Source of the DNA: Balamuthia mandrillaris
Taxonomy: Eukaryota > Discosea > Longamoebia > Balamuthiidae
Length of the DNA: 63,249 nucleotides
NCBI GenBank assembly: GCA_031835245.1
Contig: JAVKOQ010000298.1
Span: 1 to 63,249 of the forward strand
Reading direction: 5' to 3'
In this document: in pieces, positions 36,596 to 48,012 of the stretch
Layout: every line of letters starts with the position of its first letter
How positions within the stretch are numbered: the first letter of the stretch is position 1
The notes under the pieces: generated by a model
What the model was told of the DNA's origin: nothing
What the model saw: the letters and a program-made list of their open reading frames with translations, nothing else
Database searches by the model: none
Position numbers and translations under genes: made by a program

Positions 36596-36718
36596 CTTTC
36601 GGTGCCCTCAACCCGAGTGTGGCTACCAGGCCGATCGAGATGCCAACGCCGCCCGAAACATCTTGATCTGCTTTTTCACTTTGCAGGCACTTACCACCTC
36701 CTCTGTGAGGGGGCGGTA
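36579..36718 (+). mobile_element. TnpB/Fanzor-type zinc-ribbon and RuvC-III remnant
   Basis: One frame reads CNKTFRCPQPECGYQADRDA followed by NAARNIL and a stop at 36716-36718. The Cys pairs plus the D-R-D-x-N-A-A-R-N-I block are the hallmark of the OrfB zinc ribbon and the third RuvC catalytic site (the Asp) of IS200/IS605-IS607 TnpB nucleases and their eukaryotic Fanzor relatives. A stop codon lies a few codons upstream in this frame, and the usual upstream RuvC-I/II regions were not seen, so this is a C-terminal scrap of a DNA transposon-borne RNA-guided nuclease. The motif is strong; the eukaryotic (Fanzor) assignment is inferred from context. Confidence 0.72.
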
Positions 36719-36841
36719 GGCGGTAAGATTGCTTTGGTGCCGGCACCTTTGCCTATAGCGAGCCGTAAGACAAGCCATGATTAGGCACGCCGGAGGTGGG
36801 TTATTTTTTTTCTCTCTGTTTTTTTTTCCCTTTTACTCATT

Positions 36842-36893
36842 TGCTTTATTTTCGTTGTCCCCATTGATCGGCTTGATCTTGGCGCCGCCTTAG
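36842..36893. repeat. Dispersed ~50-bp repeat, copy 2
   Basis: Nearly identical to 9628-9678 and in the same orientation, with one extra C. It lies about 125 bases after the zinc-ribbon remnant, poss­ibly marking the edge of the repeat island. A (GT)n run follows at 36914-36932. Confidence 0.8.
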
Positions 36894-37055
36894 TAAAAGA
36901 GGGCAGTACAAAGTGTGTGTGTGTGTGTGTGTGGTTTCCGGCGGCGTGTGTGTGCTGACACATGGGATATCTTTTGTTGGTGTGAAGAGAGAGCAATGCT
37001 GAGCGGTAGTGTCTCGGCCTGCGATGCTCTCTTCAGGCAAAAAAAAAAAGGTTTG

Positions 37056-39095
37056 CTACAAAAACGAAGAATGCAACGCGGAGAAGAGGGTTCGTGCGCA
37101 AGCGATGCTACATGCGTCCAACCCAACAACTATTCTCTCATTGCTATCACAGCAAGAGGAACAAGAAGAAGAAGGAGGACCAACAAAGAAGGAAGGAGGA
37201 AGCGGAACGGTCCACAGTCGAGAGAGGGCACTCTCCACCAACGGTTTGCAGCAACCTCCGCAGCCGCTTTGTTGCATGGCACGCTCGATGCTGCCAATTA
37301 GCTCTCGAGGGACAGTGTTTTGAAGGTCGGTCGGTAAAAGTGATGAAGAAGTAGAAGAAGAAGAAGAGGAAGACTCATCGTAGAATTGGAGTAATAAATG
37401 GCGAATGCAATGCGACTTGAGAGAAGGAATACTATGACAACTCAAGGACAAAAACCTGTCAGTGGCGGTTTCGTTGTCCATCATTTGAAACTCCGACTCG
37501 AACGAATGGGGAGGAAGACGCGTCTTCTTCATTTCATCCTCATCTTCGGCTTGAAGGGAATAGCATTCTTTCTCTCCAATTCCACAAGGGTGCTTAAAAG
37601 GATTGTTATCCAGAATGAGTTTGATGCGATGGTGTTGGGGTCGCTCAGTGTCTCCTTCTTCTTCTTCTCTTTCGTTAATAACTGGAGTATTACCAAGTTT
37701 GTTGTAAGGAGCGGTAAAGAGATGGTAATAAGTCGAAGGAAGGAAAGAGAGACGGTTGCTTTCGAGGGACAAGTTTTCTAGCCGAGAGAGTCGAGAGGGA
37801 AGATCGGCCGGCAAAGTATCAAGTTGGTTGAAGGAAAGATTGAGGCTCTTCAAGAAGCGCAAACGAAGAACAATTCGGCTTGGAAAAGTGGAGAATCGGT
37901 TGTGGCTGAGGGAGAGGTGTTCCAAATGTGGAGTGATGTAGACAAGCTCTGGTGGGAGCGTGTAAAGATGATTGTGGTCTAACTGCAACGTTCGAAGGAA
38001 GGTTAAGTTGAGGAGTCGTGGTTGGCAGTTCGGTGTCGTTGGTAAAATAAATAAGAGAGTAGGTATTGCAGACGACCGAGAAGATAAAGAGTTGGTTTGA
38101 AGGTCGACATTTTTGAGATAATGATTCTGCAACCGAATTTCTAACCGTTGCGAGGAAAAGCGTTTGGTTGAGATGAGCTGATGCTTTCGGGGTTTAGTAG
38201 ATGAAGGCAACAGCAGTTCTGATATTGTTGTGGTTCGTTCTGCGCTTACTTGCAGTTCTTCTTGTACTTTTTCTTCTTCATCGTCAGAAGGAAGAAGAGA
38301 GACAGAGGGCATTGTTACAGGAGAGAAGGGTGAAAGAGGCAAAGAAGCAGAAGTAGCAGAAGTAGATGGTCTTGATTGATCTAAAGAAGAAGAATTGGAA
38401 GATGGTTGCGTTGATGGTGATGAGTTTCTTCGGATGATTTCTTGGATAAAGGCTTGTTGTCTTGCAAAAGCGGTTGTGAAGAAATGTTGGTCTCTGAAAG
38501 CTTCCATGTGAGCTCGTATGGCCGTTTCACGAACGAGGGGAGCTAGAACTTCCTTCCCCACAATCATCTCATCGGCTAATGGGTACACTAACATGTCTTC
38601 TTGCTGTATTCAATTTAAAATTTTTTGAGTTTGAGAAGGACGAGAAAATGAAGAGCAAGGAGAAAAGAGAAAGAAACCTTGCAGTGAATACGGATTCTAT
38701 ATAAATAATTGCTCAAAGGATATATAACTATGAAAACAGACGTGAAAGAAGAACGGAAGTGTTGTGGGCTAAAATCCGTATTGTGCTCACTCCACACAAC
38801 CACAACAGTGTCATTGCCAAGGTGCCGTTTCTAAAAATAACATAAAGGCACTTATTAAAGGATAAAACAACAATAATGCAATGTTTAAAAAAGTAGTACC
38901 CGTTGGATTTGATTAGCGTCACCCGCTGTCGAGGGAATAAGTGGAGCAACGTGAAAGATTGTCTGAGTGGTGAAAGTTTGGTGGTATGGGAAATGAATAT
39001 CTGAAGGTATGTCTCTTTTGTCTAATCCTCCCGCATAGCCTTTGTGTGTCTGTAGGTTAACCTTTTAAACAACAATTGAGTACCTTGCACAACTG

Positions 39096-39146
<51 letters not shown>

Positions 39147-40412
39147 GAGGTACTGGTGCTGCGATGCGGGTTATGAACTGTCCGAAATCATGTGAATAAG
39201 TGTTGTTGGCGAGCATATCTCTATCGAATGTTTGTCCTTCTTTCACGTATAGCAGCCCTATCTTCACGCTTGTTTTCCTGAAACCCAAAACTGAATTAGT
39301 GGAGAAAGAAAAAGAAAGATAAGGAAGAAGGAGGAATAGAAGGAGAAGGAGAAGGAGAAGAAGAAGAAGAAGAAGAAGAAGAAGAAGAAGAAGAACAAGA
39401 ACAAGAAAGGAAATTAGACATTACCCAGAAGAGCTACTTAAGAAGCGAAGTGACCGTTCAACTTGCTTACGAGACTCAAAGAATAGAGGCTTTGGTCGAA
39501 CACCTGTACCACCAGCATAAAGAGCAAGGTGGGAATGCGATGGCAGTGGTAAATTGGCTTCATTGTTATTGTCTTGGTCCTCTTCTTGTTCTTCCTCCAC
39601 ATCCCTATCCGAAGAAGATTTTGCGTCGTGTGGAATTCCACTATCGCCGAGACTGTTACTTCTACTGAGCTGCCTTGCTTGCCTTTTGATGCTTTCTGTC
39701 GCTCTATGCTGATCGATGTCTGGAGTTTCTGTCAACACGTGCAATTTTGCTAGTTCTTTCTGTAAAGCGGATTTCTCTCGTTCGAATTTATATTGTTTAT
39801 GTTCTGCGCGTGCACTGCTTGAGTTTTCTTGATTTGTTGGTGGTGATATAGTTGATAGTTGACGATGATTATTTGATGAATTGGTTGTATCAGCTGTGTA
39901 GGAGAAAGACCCTATTGCATTCCATACGGTAATATATTTTTGTTTGTTTTCTAGAACGAAAGGTTGCTCAACCACTTAAAACGCGTGCAAAAACAGAGCA
40001 AAACAAAACAAAAATTAGAAAAATACCTGTACGACATTCACGATTAGTGTCAGTGTTGTTGTTGTTTGGCATGTCAGCCATAAATAACAGCGAAGAGTCA
40101 AAGTAAAAGTATTGCAAACGAACAGAAGGATTATCTAACAACGCAGCCCAATCGAGTTCACTTCCCTCACAAAACTCATTTCCTGTTTTAAAAAGCAAAC
40201 AAGTGAGAAAATTGGGAAACAAGAGGTGCTAAGAAATAACAATGCAACGAGAAAAGTACCTTGTCGGAACTTGTAACTGTAAAGCAGAAACAGGAGTAAT
40301 GCTTCTGCGGTTAATTTTTCAGAATCATGCTCTTCATGTTTAGCTGTGTCCTGTTTTTGTAAAAAAAAAAAAGCTTTATAAAAGTAACAAGGAAATAAAT
40401 AGATAAACCATT

Positions 40413-40467
<55 letters not shown>

Positions 40468-41037
40468 CAGAGAGAGACAGAGAGAGACAGAGAGAGACAG
40501 AGACAGAGACAGAGAGACAGAGACAGAGACAGAGACAGAGACAGAGACAGAGACAAACTAACCCGTTGCCGAAGAGATTTAGCGGCAACTTTCTGATAAA
40601 TAGCATCTAATCTTTGCATAGCGGGATCCAACAACATTGAATCATCTTCCAACTTAAACTTTATGATTCCTTTCGTGTTGTTAGTTTTGCGTTTTCCATC
40701 ATCGTTCAGTCGTTCTTCCTCGGTTGTACTGGACAAGAAGAAAGGAAGAGGATTCTCTGTTGTTGGTTTTGTTCGGTCTGATAGTAGAGAATAGAACCAT
40801 CTGGACTCAGATGGAGAAGACGAGGCAGATGAAGAAGCAGAGGAAGGGGAAGACGAGACAAAGAGACTATGTTCGAGGGCGCGGGCCACAATGTCCAGCA
40901 AAGATGGTTCCTGCAAGAAGGGAAATGGCAATTGAAGCCATTCGCTGAGTCCTTGAATGTAACTTTCTCGGAGTCTGGAGTCTTTTGGTGCTATTGTTCG
41001 ATTGCAATAGAGAGAAAAAAAGGCAAGAAGAGAAGAT

Positions 41038-41074
<37 letters not shown>

Positions 41075-43746
41075 AACGCGTCAGTTGAAAGCAATAGTCA
41101 TTTTTGAGAAAAAATACGAGAAAACGTACATACCTGTTTTACAAACAGAAGAAGCCAAAGCATATACAATTGAGTAAATAATATAGTGTGGGTTCTGATC
41201 CCAAACAAAAGAAAGAAACACAGAGTAAGTCCCTCATTTTGAGACAACACAAACAAACATGAAAAAAAAGATACCTCATCGAGAAGAAGAATGCCAGGAT
41301 AGAATTCAGGAGCAGTAAGAGCGCTAAGACACGCAACGGATGTTCGTATGGTGGTAGGGTCGTACAGCTTTGGATCCAAACACTGTTTTAACGTCTCTAA
41401 AACAGCCAAGGCTCCCTCTAACCGATAATTATATATGTTCAATGCATCGTTGTCGTCATCGCAGGCTTCGTCTTCGGTTCGTTGACGATGCCGACAAAGA
41501 AAGACAAGGTCTTGTGTAACCATACATGTCAATGCTTTCAGCGTGTTGGCTTGCAACCTGGCTTTTTGCATGGCGGAAGACGTGGTTGTGTTGGTTCGCA
41601 CTGTCCACAAAAGCAATAACTCTCTTATTTCGTGCTGAAGCTATAGGAAATAAAAAAAAGCACGCACGACACACGCACACACAATTCGATTAATGAGAGA
41701 TGAACAAGCATAGAAGTAGAGAGAAAGAGAACATACTTGCAAGAATGGTGGATTGCCGTGCTGTGGACCACTTTGGAACTCTTCGGCCAAATGTTTTATG
41801 ATATCTTTCTCCGATGCTGTTGTGGTAGTTGTTTCCCCTTGTTCTATATACACAAATTTAGGAGATACTTCAACGTTTGTGTCTTTTGCCGAAGAGGGAT
41901 CATGAATAAGAAAATGATTTGGATAAGAGCTCATTGCACAAAGTATATGTACAGCAGCCCCAAGTTCCTTTTTTGTATAAGACCCAGATTCCGTCTAAAA
42001 GTGTCTCTATAAGTTTAAAAGAAGCATAAAATGAGAAAGCGACAAGCATACCAAAATATCTTGAACAGCAGCAAAGTAGGTTGATAAAAGACCAGCAGTG
42101 GCTGGGAGACTGCGAGAAAAGAACTCCCTGGAATAACGCAACGCAGCGCCACGCAACTCGGGTTCGCGAAGTGCCTGCATATTTTGGAGTTAGAAAGCGG
42201 AAAAGACAGAATGGAAGGTAGGTAATTACCAATAACACTACTCTATAATACTGAAACAAAGCAGTAGAAGGTGGCACAGAAAAAGACCGAGCTGTAGTCA
42301 GGACAATTTTACAGCAAATCTTGAGCGCCTTTTGACAACATAAAAGCCATTTTCTAGAACAGAGTAAAAGCAGAGAAAAATCAGAAATGTGCACCAAAAT
42401 GATGTACACAAACAAACCTTTCGTTTCTCCTTTCAAAGATATTTACAAGGAATGGCAACAGCTTGAACAAGTTTAGATCATCTGAGAGAAAGAAAGAAAG
42501 AAACGACAAGAAAAACATCAGTATTGGGATAGCTGATAGAAACCAGAGTAAAAAAGGACGTACCTCCTAACAACACAACAAACGTATCTGTACACCCAGC
42601 AAGCAAACTCAATAATACGTCAACCACTCGCTCTATGCCTTGCAGAGCGCACAGCAAAATGCAGTCATCCTCCATTATGGGGCACCCTTCCTTTATAATT
42701 TCTATGTATTCAGAGCAATTACATTACTAAAGGGATAAACGGGGAGGATGGGGTGGATTCAAAAGAAAGAAGCGGAGGAAAAAAAAAACAGCGTAATGTA
42801 CCAAGTATTCTCTGAATGAAAGTTGCAATGTGTTGCAAGGGGACTTTACGGCTGGAAAGATGAGCCTGAGCGTTGGCTTCTTTAGAAACGTTGCCTAGTG
42901 GAAACGAATCAGAAAGGATCTCAGCAGCAAAACGTTGTCTATTTGATTCGCCAGAAGAAGTAGCGGGAGAGCTCCTTAGAAGATCTAAACTACGTGTCAT
43001 ACTCGTGTTTTTCTTGATATGTTGCCCAAGTAGAGGAAGCACGCGTAGACACTTTCGTTTTGATTTTCGTCCTTTGGCTATTACCAGGGAGGAAAGATCA
43101 GGTAAAGTAGTTTCGCCTTTCTTTTTGTTGTTGTTGTTGCTGTTGTTGATGGAAAGAGTAGCGTGCTGCCTCTTTTGTTCTTGTTGTCGTTGTTGTTGTT
43201 GAGTGTTAAGCGATTCGAGTTTTCTTTGCCAAGATAAGTTGTAATGGATAAAGTGCTGGCAAAAGTTTTGCGTGCTGAGTGCAAGTTCTTCCAAGCAATC
43301 CTATTTTGTTACAATAAGAGCTCATTCAAAGTAACGAGATGCAAAGCAGCCAAAACAATCGGCGAAAGCACATAAACTGAGAACGCAAAGAGCGACTAAT
43401 CTAACCTGTACACTAAACAGAACAGCAGGAACTTGGAGAGCCTGGGACAATACAACGTGCAAAGGAGGCCATCCATTGCTCCGATGTCCAAAACAAATCC
43501 AAGCGAACAAAGAAACCTGTACTTCTCATGTTATTCTAAAACAAAGATGCAAATATGACAATCGCTCGTTTTAAAACAAACCTTCACTAATGCAGCCAAT
43601 GTGCCTTTTAAACGTAGCACGTAGTCCTGGGAGCGCCGAGGCTCGTCAGGCGAGTCCAATAACTTTAGACGACACCGAAATAAAACGGTCATGTCTAATA
43701 ACATTCCTTCAAGTTTTGCTCTTTGTTTTATATTCGCACCAGAGGA

Positions 43747-43794
<48 letters not shown>

Positions 43795-45406
43795 GTTAAG
43801 TGATTATAGCAAAATTTAGAAAAAAATAATTATCTTACCTTACTTCTTCAGGAAGGGGATTTGTTGCAGCTTTTTTAACCATCTCTAAGACGAGCTCCAT
43901 ACAAGCAACGTGGATGTCAAATATGGAGTCGTTCTCCTCTAGGGGCTCCTCCAGAGAGAAAGCATCTTCTAACCTTTGCAAAAATGCCTAAAACAACAGC
44001 TCATTAGAATAACTATTCATGTGCTCTCTTTTCCTCTGCCAACCACATATAAACAGAAGACGTACGATTTGAAACGGAAGTAGAAAACCCAATGAAGTAG
44101 AAGTGCGTTCTGTATGCTGTTATTTGTCCGGTTGTTGGTTTGTTTTTTTTGTTGTTTGTTTGTTTGTTTGTTTGTTTGTTTGTTTGTTTGTTTGTTTGTT
44201 TGTTTGTTTGTTTGTTTGTTTGTTTGTTTGTTTGTTTTTTTTTTTTTTTGAAAAGTTAGAAAAGAAATAAACCAAAGAGAAGAAAAGAGGACAAGGAGAA
44301 GGAGCGAATCTACCATGCACAAAATGTACCAAAGACTAAAGCAAGTACTGACAAGAGAGCTTTGACTCTTTGAAAGAAATAGGGAAGACCGACCGCTCCT
44401 GGAAAAAAGTACGCTTTCCGCTATGCTTTGGCAAAGTGGCAGAAGGAAAGATAACACTGAGCTTCTCCTATTGTCTGTTTCATTCGTTTTTATCTCAGAT
44501 TCGTCTTGCTCCTCCGACCGTTGCTTCTCTTTTGCTCTTTCGTCCTCGTCAATTGAATCTGAAACAGAGGGTTCACCAAGAAGATCAGCACGACGAGTAG
44601 CAGAGCGGAACCACTGATGGAGAATATGGCATATGCAACTCTGAACCGCAAGCGGCACGTTGCTCACATCGCCTTCTGTTCTTGGTGGTGTTATTTGACT
44701 TTGCAGTTCGTTGTTGCTTTCGTTGTCTTCGTCAGCTTTGCTTTCATCACCAGTAGGAGGAGAAAAAGAAGCAGAAGCAGCAGCAGAGGAAGCAGCAGCA
44801 GGAGAAGAAGAAGAAAGAGAAGGGAAGAGAGGTCGAAGAAATTCGCTCAAGAAGAGATGGAACCACGTTCGAAAAGAGCAGTTGTCTCTCTGCGTGCTCA
44901 CAAAAGCAAAGAAGACCTCCAGCAGATGAACACTCTCCGCCAACGTTAAACTTGCCTCGTTTTTGTAGCTGTTGGTGTTGACTTCGGCCGAAGAGGAAGA
45001 GGAAGAGGAAGACGCTACATCATTTGAAGAAAAGCTTTGTAGTAGCTTTGTGCCACGAGTAGAGGAAGAAAGTCGCCCAGAGAGACGTCTGGACCAGAAA
45101 GACCCGCTCTTTCGAAGCAAGTGAGCCTTTGCTGCAGAGGGAGCCGAAGCAGAAGCGGCGGAAGATGGAGAAGTAACGGCAGATGCCGCAGAAGCCGGAA
45201 GCGAGGAGAGACATTTGAGTATAGTGCGGAAGAAGACAGAGTGTTGCGAGGAAAAGAACTCCTCTTGCTCCTCTCTAGTTCCACATTGTTCTTTTTTTTG
45301 CGTGTGTAAGTTAGGATTTGATTCTCACACACAAAAAATAAAACTTCATTCATTGGGAAAAAAAAAGTAGCAAACCTAATATTGTGAAGTAGCTCAACTC
45401 TTCCAT
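37056..45406 (-). CDS. RalGAP alpha/tuberin-like protein fused to a C-terminal LRR domain
   Basis: A roughly 8.3-kb gene of about 20 exons. Junctions checked include 45406-45376, 45290-44314, 38830-38678 and 38603-37056. The long N-terminal part is helical and HEAT-like with Ser-rich inserts. The Rap/Ran-GAP domain has SVKIGLLYVKEGQTFDRDML, NLQTHKGYAGGLDKRD, IFHVAPLIPSTAGDANQIQR, KRHLGNDTVVVVWSEHNTDF (the catalytic Asn-thumb region) and FIVIYPLSNYLYRIRIHCK. It closes with EMIVGKEVLAPLVRETAIRA. This family stimulates GTP hydrolysis on Ral/Rheb/Rap GTPases. The last exon continues into leucine-rich repeats (LRTLQLDHNHLYTLPPELVY, LEHLSLSHNRFSTFPSRIVL, LKSLNLSFNQLDTLPADLPS) and a short Cys-containing tail. 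Intermediate exon borders between 44.3 and 39.3 kb were not all resolved. Confidence 0.85.
39087..39139. repeat. (GA)n microsatellite in RalGAP-LRR intron
   Basis: An uninterrupted GA run in an intron; CT on the sense strand. Further (GA)n runs occur in introns of the same gene at 41041-41071 and 43749-43791. Confidence 0.9.
40411..40555. repeat. (GA)n and (GAGACA)n compound repeat in RalGAP-LRR intron
   Basis: A GA run that passes into GAGACA hexamers and GAGAGACA octamers, all in one intron of the minus-strand gene. Confidence 0.92.
44149..44237. repeat. (TTTG)n microsatellite in RalGAP-LRR intron 2
   Basis: A GTTT tetramer run ending in a T-run. Because the gene is on the minus strand the sense reads (CAAA)n, the one clear exception to the pyrimidine-rich sense bias of intronic repeats here. 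Confidence 0.92.
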
Positions 45407-45632
45407 CTTGCTTCATACCAGAAAAAAAAATCCAACAATGGTCCAGACGGAGGTCATGCGCGTTCGGTTCCGCTCTCTGTTGTGCTACTCCTTTCGTTCG
45501 TCTTAATTGAACCTCATGTCGTCACAGCAATTCATGAGAATAATTCTCGATTTTGTCGACGATATCCTTTTTCCTAAATTTTTTTCCTAAATTTTTTCTT
45601 GGAATTTACTTACAAAGAGAAGTCTTGCGCCT
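45407..45632. promoter_or_regulatory. Divergent promoter with TGTCGTCAC
   Basis: The 226-base gap between divergent genes carries TGTCGTCAC at 45517-45525, matching the core of the motif at 9043 and 23506. Confidence 0.45.
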
Positions 45633-45971
45633 ATGTCCTTCGCGTGTGTTGACTGCGGGGCAACCATCCCTGGTGCCGACTGCGCCTACACCCTCGCCCA
45701 GGCGGAGGGGTGGAAAAAGAAGGCCGGTTGCTACGCCCACTGCCGGTGCGGCTATCCCGTGAGGGCCAAAGAGCTCCGCTCCCACGTCTTCCGGGGCTTC
45801 AAGGACAACGACAGGAAGGCCACCGCCAATGCCTACGTCTACTGCGAGACGGACCACGGCCAGGGCCACGTCTACTACGGCACGTTCGAGAGCTGCGTTA
45901 GGGGAAACGGGCTGGCTGCTGCCGAAATGACCAGCTGCAAACTTTTTGAGCGTTATGAGAGCGCTGCTTAG
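45633..45971 (+). CDS. Small Cys-rich protein, single exon
   Basis: A 112-aa single-exon frame starting MSFACVDCGATIPGADC and containing GCYAHCRCGYPV, later YCETDHGQGHVYYGTFESC. The first 45 residues hold seven Cys and a His in CxxC-like spacings, suggesting a zinc-ribbon or treble-clef fold. There is no signal peptide. The third-position GC content is visibly higher than in neighbouring genes. The function is unknown and I recognise no family. It shares a short promoter gap with the RalGAP-LRR gene. Confidence 0.65.
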   Translation: MSFACVDCGATIPGADCAYTLAQAEGWKKKAGCYAHCRCGYPVRAKELRSHVFRGFKDNDRKATANAYVYCETDHGQGHVYYGTFESCVRGNGLAAAEMTSCKLFERYESAA

Positions 45972-46361
45972 GCCGGAACGGAAGAACGCAAAAAACGAGA
46001 ACGAGAAGAGGCAGGAGAACGAGTGTAGAGAGGAGACAACATGGAAGAGAAACGAGCAAGATGAGGACCGAGAGCCTACAATGACAACAAGCACTATTTA
46101 CTCTGCGTCTCTGTCCTCTCGCCTCGCTCCCCGCTTAGGTTAAAAGACGAGCCAACACAGGCGTCCACCTGGAGTCACCTCTTTGCTTTGGTGTGCACGA
46201 AAGCGAGCGGCAACTTCAAAAAAAAAAACAAAGAAAGAAGCAAGAAATAGAGGAGAGAAAGGGCAGATGGAGTCTCTTGTTGGAAAGCAAGAAAAAAAAA
46301 GGGGGGTAGGAGGAGAAGAGAGGAGTAGGGGTTTTAAGAAAACAACCAAACAAGTGGAAAG

Positions 46362-46793
46362 TTATTGGGGAACGTCCATCCTCTCCTTCGGCCGTCGGGG
46401 CTGAGTTGTTGCGGCAGTGGCTTTTTTCTTGGCGGTGCGGTTCCGCCGGCGGTTTTTGGCTTTGGCGATGTTGGACTCCAACTCCATGGTGACTGTTACT
46501 TTGGACCTCGGCACGTTTGCTTTGGCTGCTTCCATTTCTTCTGTATCCGGTTCTGAAATTTGAAATATAAAAAGGAGTCAGATTCATGAAAATAATAATA
46601 ATAGCAAAAACACTCCAAACAAATAAGAAAACAACAAACCAGTCTTGATTTCAAGATTAGCGGTTGGCGTTTGAATGACCTCCTCCAACTTTGCGTGGAG
46701 TTTTTCGATTTGTTCCTTCTGCCAATTATCCAGCTTTTCCCTCCGATCAGCCCTCTTCTTCCTCATCCTCTTGGAGCGCAAACTCTTTCCCAT
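46362..46793 (-). CDS. LLPH: LLP-type ribosome biogenesis protein
   Basis: Two exons (46793-46640 and 46552-46362) encode 114 aa. The N-terminus MGKSLRSKRMRKKRADRREK is the hallmark of the LLP/LAPS18-like family, and the C-terminus is again Lys/Arg-rich (AKAKNRRRNRTAKKKA). Members are small nucleolar proteins that associate with pre-60S particles. The middle (LDNWQKEQIEKLHAKLEEVI) is helical. It is divergent from the HDDC2 gene. Confidence 0.82.
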
Positions 46794-47009
46794 TTTTTCT
46801 TTTTTTTTTTTTTCAAAAAAAAAAAACCTTGTTGGTTTGTTGGTCCCCTCTCCCCCCTTGCTTTTCTCCTCTTTTTTTTTCTTTCCCCCTTTTTTTTTTT
46901 TCTTCTTTCTTTCTTCTTTCTTTCTTTGTTGTGTGCCCCATCGTGTCGTCCTTGAGTCTCTTTATTTTGTCGACTAAAGGATGTCCGCAAAAAATACAGA
47001 GAGGGAAAC
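46794..47009. promoter_or_regulatory. Divergent promoter LLPH / HDDC2
   Basis: 216 bases with A/T homopolymer runs and TGTCGTC at 46944-46950, a shortened form of the motif found in other divergent gaps here. Confidence 0.4.
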
Positions 47010-47839
47010 ATGCAAGCCTCGCAGAGGGCCGCTGAGAACCATGGTGTTGTGGCGAGTAGCGGCGCTGAGGGCTCTGATGCTGCTGCTGCTGCTGGGGCGA
47101 GCGGCGTGTTGGAGTTTCTGCGGATATGCGGAGCGTTGAAGACCACCAAGAGAACGGGTTGGGTCAACAGCGAGGTGCACCTGCCAGAGTCCATCTCCGA
47201 CCACATGTACAGAATGGCCGTCATCTCCTTTCTCTTTGGCAACGAGAAGGGCGCTTCCGGTTTGAACAAGGAGAAAATGATAAAGATGGCGCTGGTGCAC
47301 GACATGGCGGAGGCCATCGTCGGTGACATCACTCCCTTTGATGGCATTAGCAAAGAGGAGAAAGGACGCGCAGAGGATGAAGCGATGCGAGCCATCTGCT
47401 CCAAGATCAATGGTCTGTTCCATTTTTTTTTTGTTTCCCCACACGTGTCTTCTCACTCACTCTCTCTCGTTTAGGTCCTGTTGGAGAAGAAATGTACTCT
47501 TTATTCTTGGAGTATGAGCAATCCAGCACACCTGAAGCCAAGGTACTCATGTTTCTATTCTTTCTGTTGGACTGAGCTGAATGACAATTGTTTTCTGGAT
47601 AGGTCATGCACGACATTGACAAGTTCGAAATGTACTTGCAAGCCTTTGAGTATGAGCGAGCACAGGGCAAGGACCTGGAGCGCTTCTATGACAGCACCCA
47701 CCGCATCACCGATCCGACCGTCAAGGGCTGGGTGGCTGAGCTCACTCGGTTGCGTTCTTCAGAACAAAGCGCAAGCCTCGTGGCAGCGAGCCAAAGCACA
47801 CTCTCCCGCAACAACAATAACAACGATGAACGACATTAG
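47010..47839 (+). CDS. HDDC2: HD-domain 5'-deoxynucleotidase, HDDC2/YGK1 family
   Basis: Three exons (47010-47412, 47475-47542, 47603-47839) encode 235 aa. Metal-binding HD motifs are all present: His in PESISDHMYRMAV, the His-Asp pair in MALVHDMAEAIVGDITP, and the distal Asp in MHDIDKFEMYLQAFEYE. Family members dephosphorylate deoxynucleoside 5'-monophosphates with a divalent metal and act in nucleotide clean-up. The Ala/Gly-rich first 35 residues are not conserved. The start is the first ATG in the frame of the domain. Confidence 0.92.
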
Positions 47840-47941
47840 ACAATGAAAGTCAGTCAACGAGTGAAAGAGAGGCAAACCTCTCTCTCTCTTCGCCGCTCGC
47901 TCCATTAACCCAAAAAATTTACAGCAAAAAAAAAGATGTGC

Positions 47942-48012
47942 AGCCCCACCCAGAATCGAACTGAGGGCACCAGAACCAAAACCTGGTATGTTACCAACTA
48001 CACCATGGGGCT
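47942..48012 (-). tRNA. tRNA-Gln (anticodon TTG)
   Basis: The minus strand folds into a full cloverleaf. The seven-base acceptor stem AGCCCCA pairs perfectly with TGGGGCT. The D arm contains GTGTAGTTGGTAAC; the anticodon stem CCAGG/TCTGG closes the loop TTTTGGT with anticodon TTG; the T arm is CTCAG-TTCGATT-CTGGG. There is no intron and no encoded CCA. It decodes CAA. It lies in the gap between HDDC2 and the V-ATPase gene. Confidence 0.92.

Noticed and set aside
37000-37323. Plus-strand open frames over the LRR exon
   Set aside because: They lie antisense to the well-supported C-terminal exon of the RalGAP-LRR gene and have no motif.
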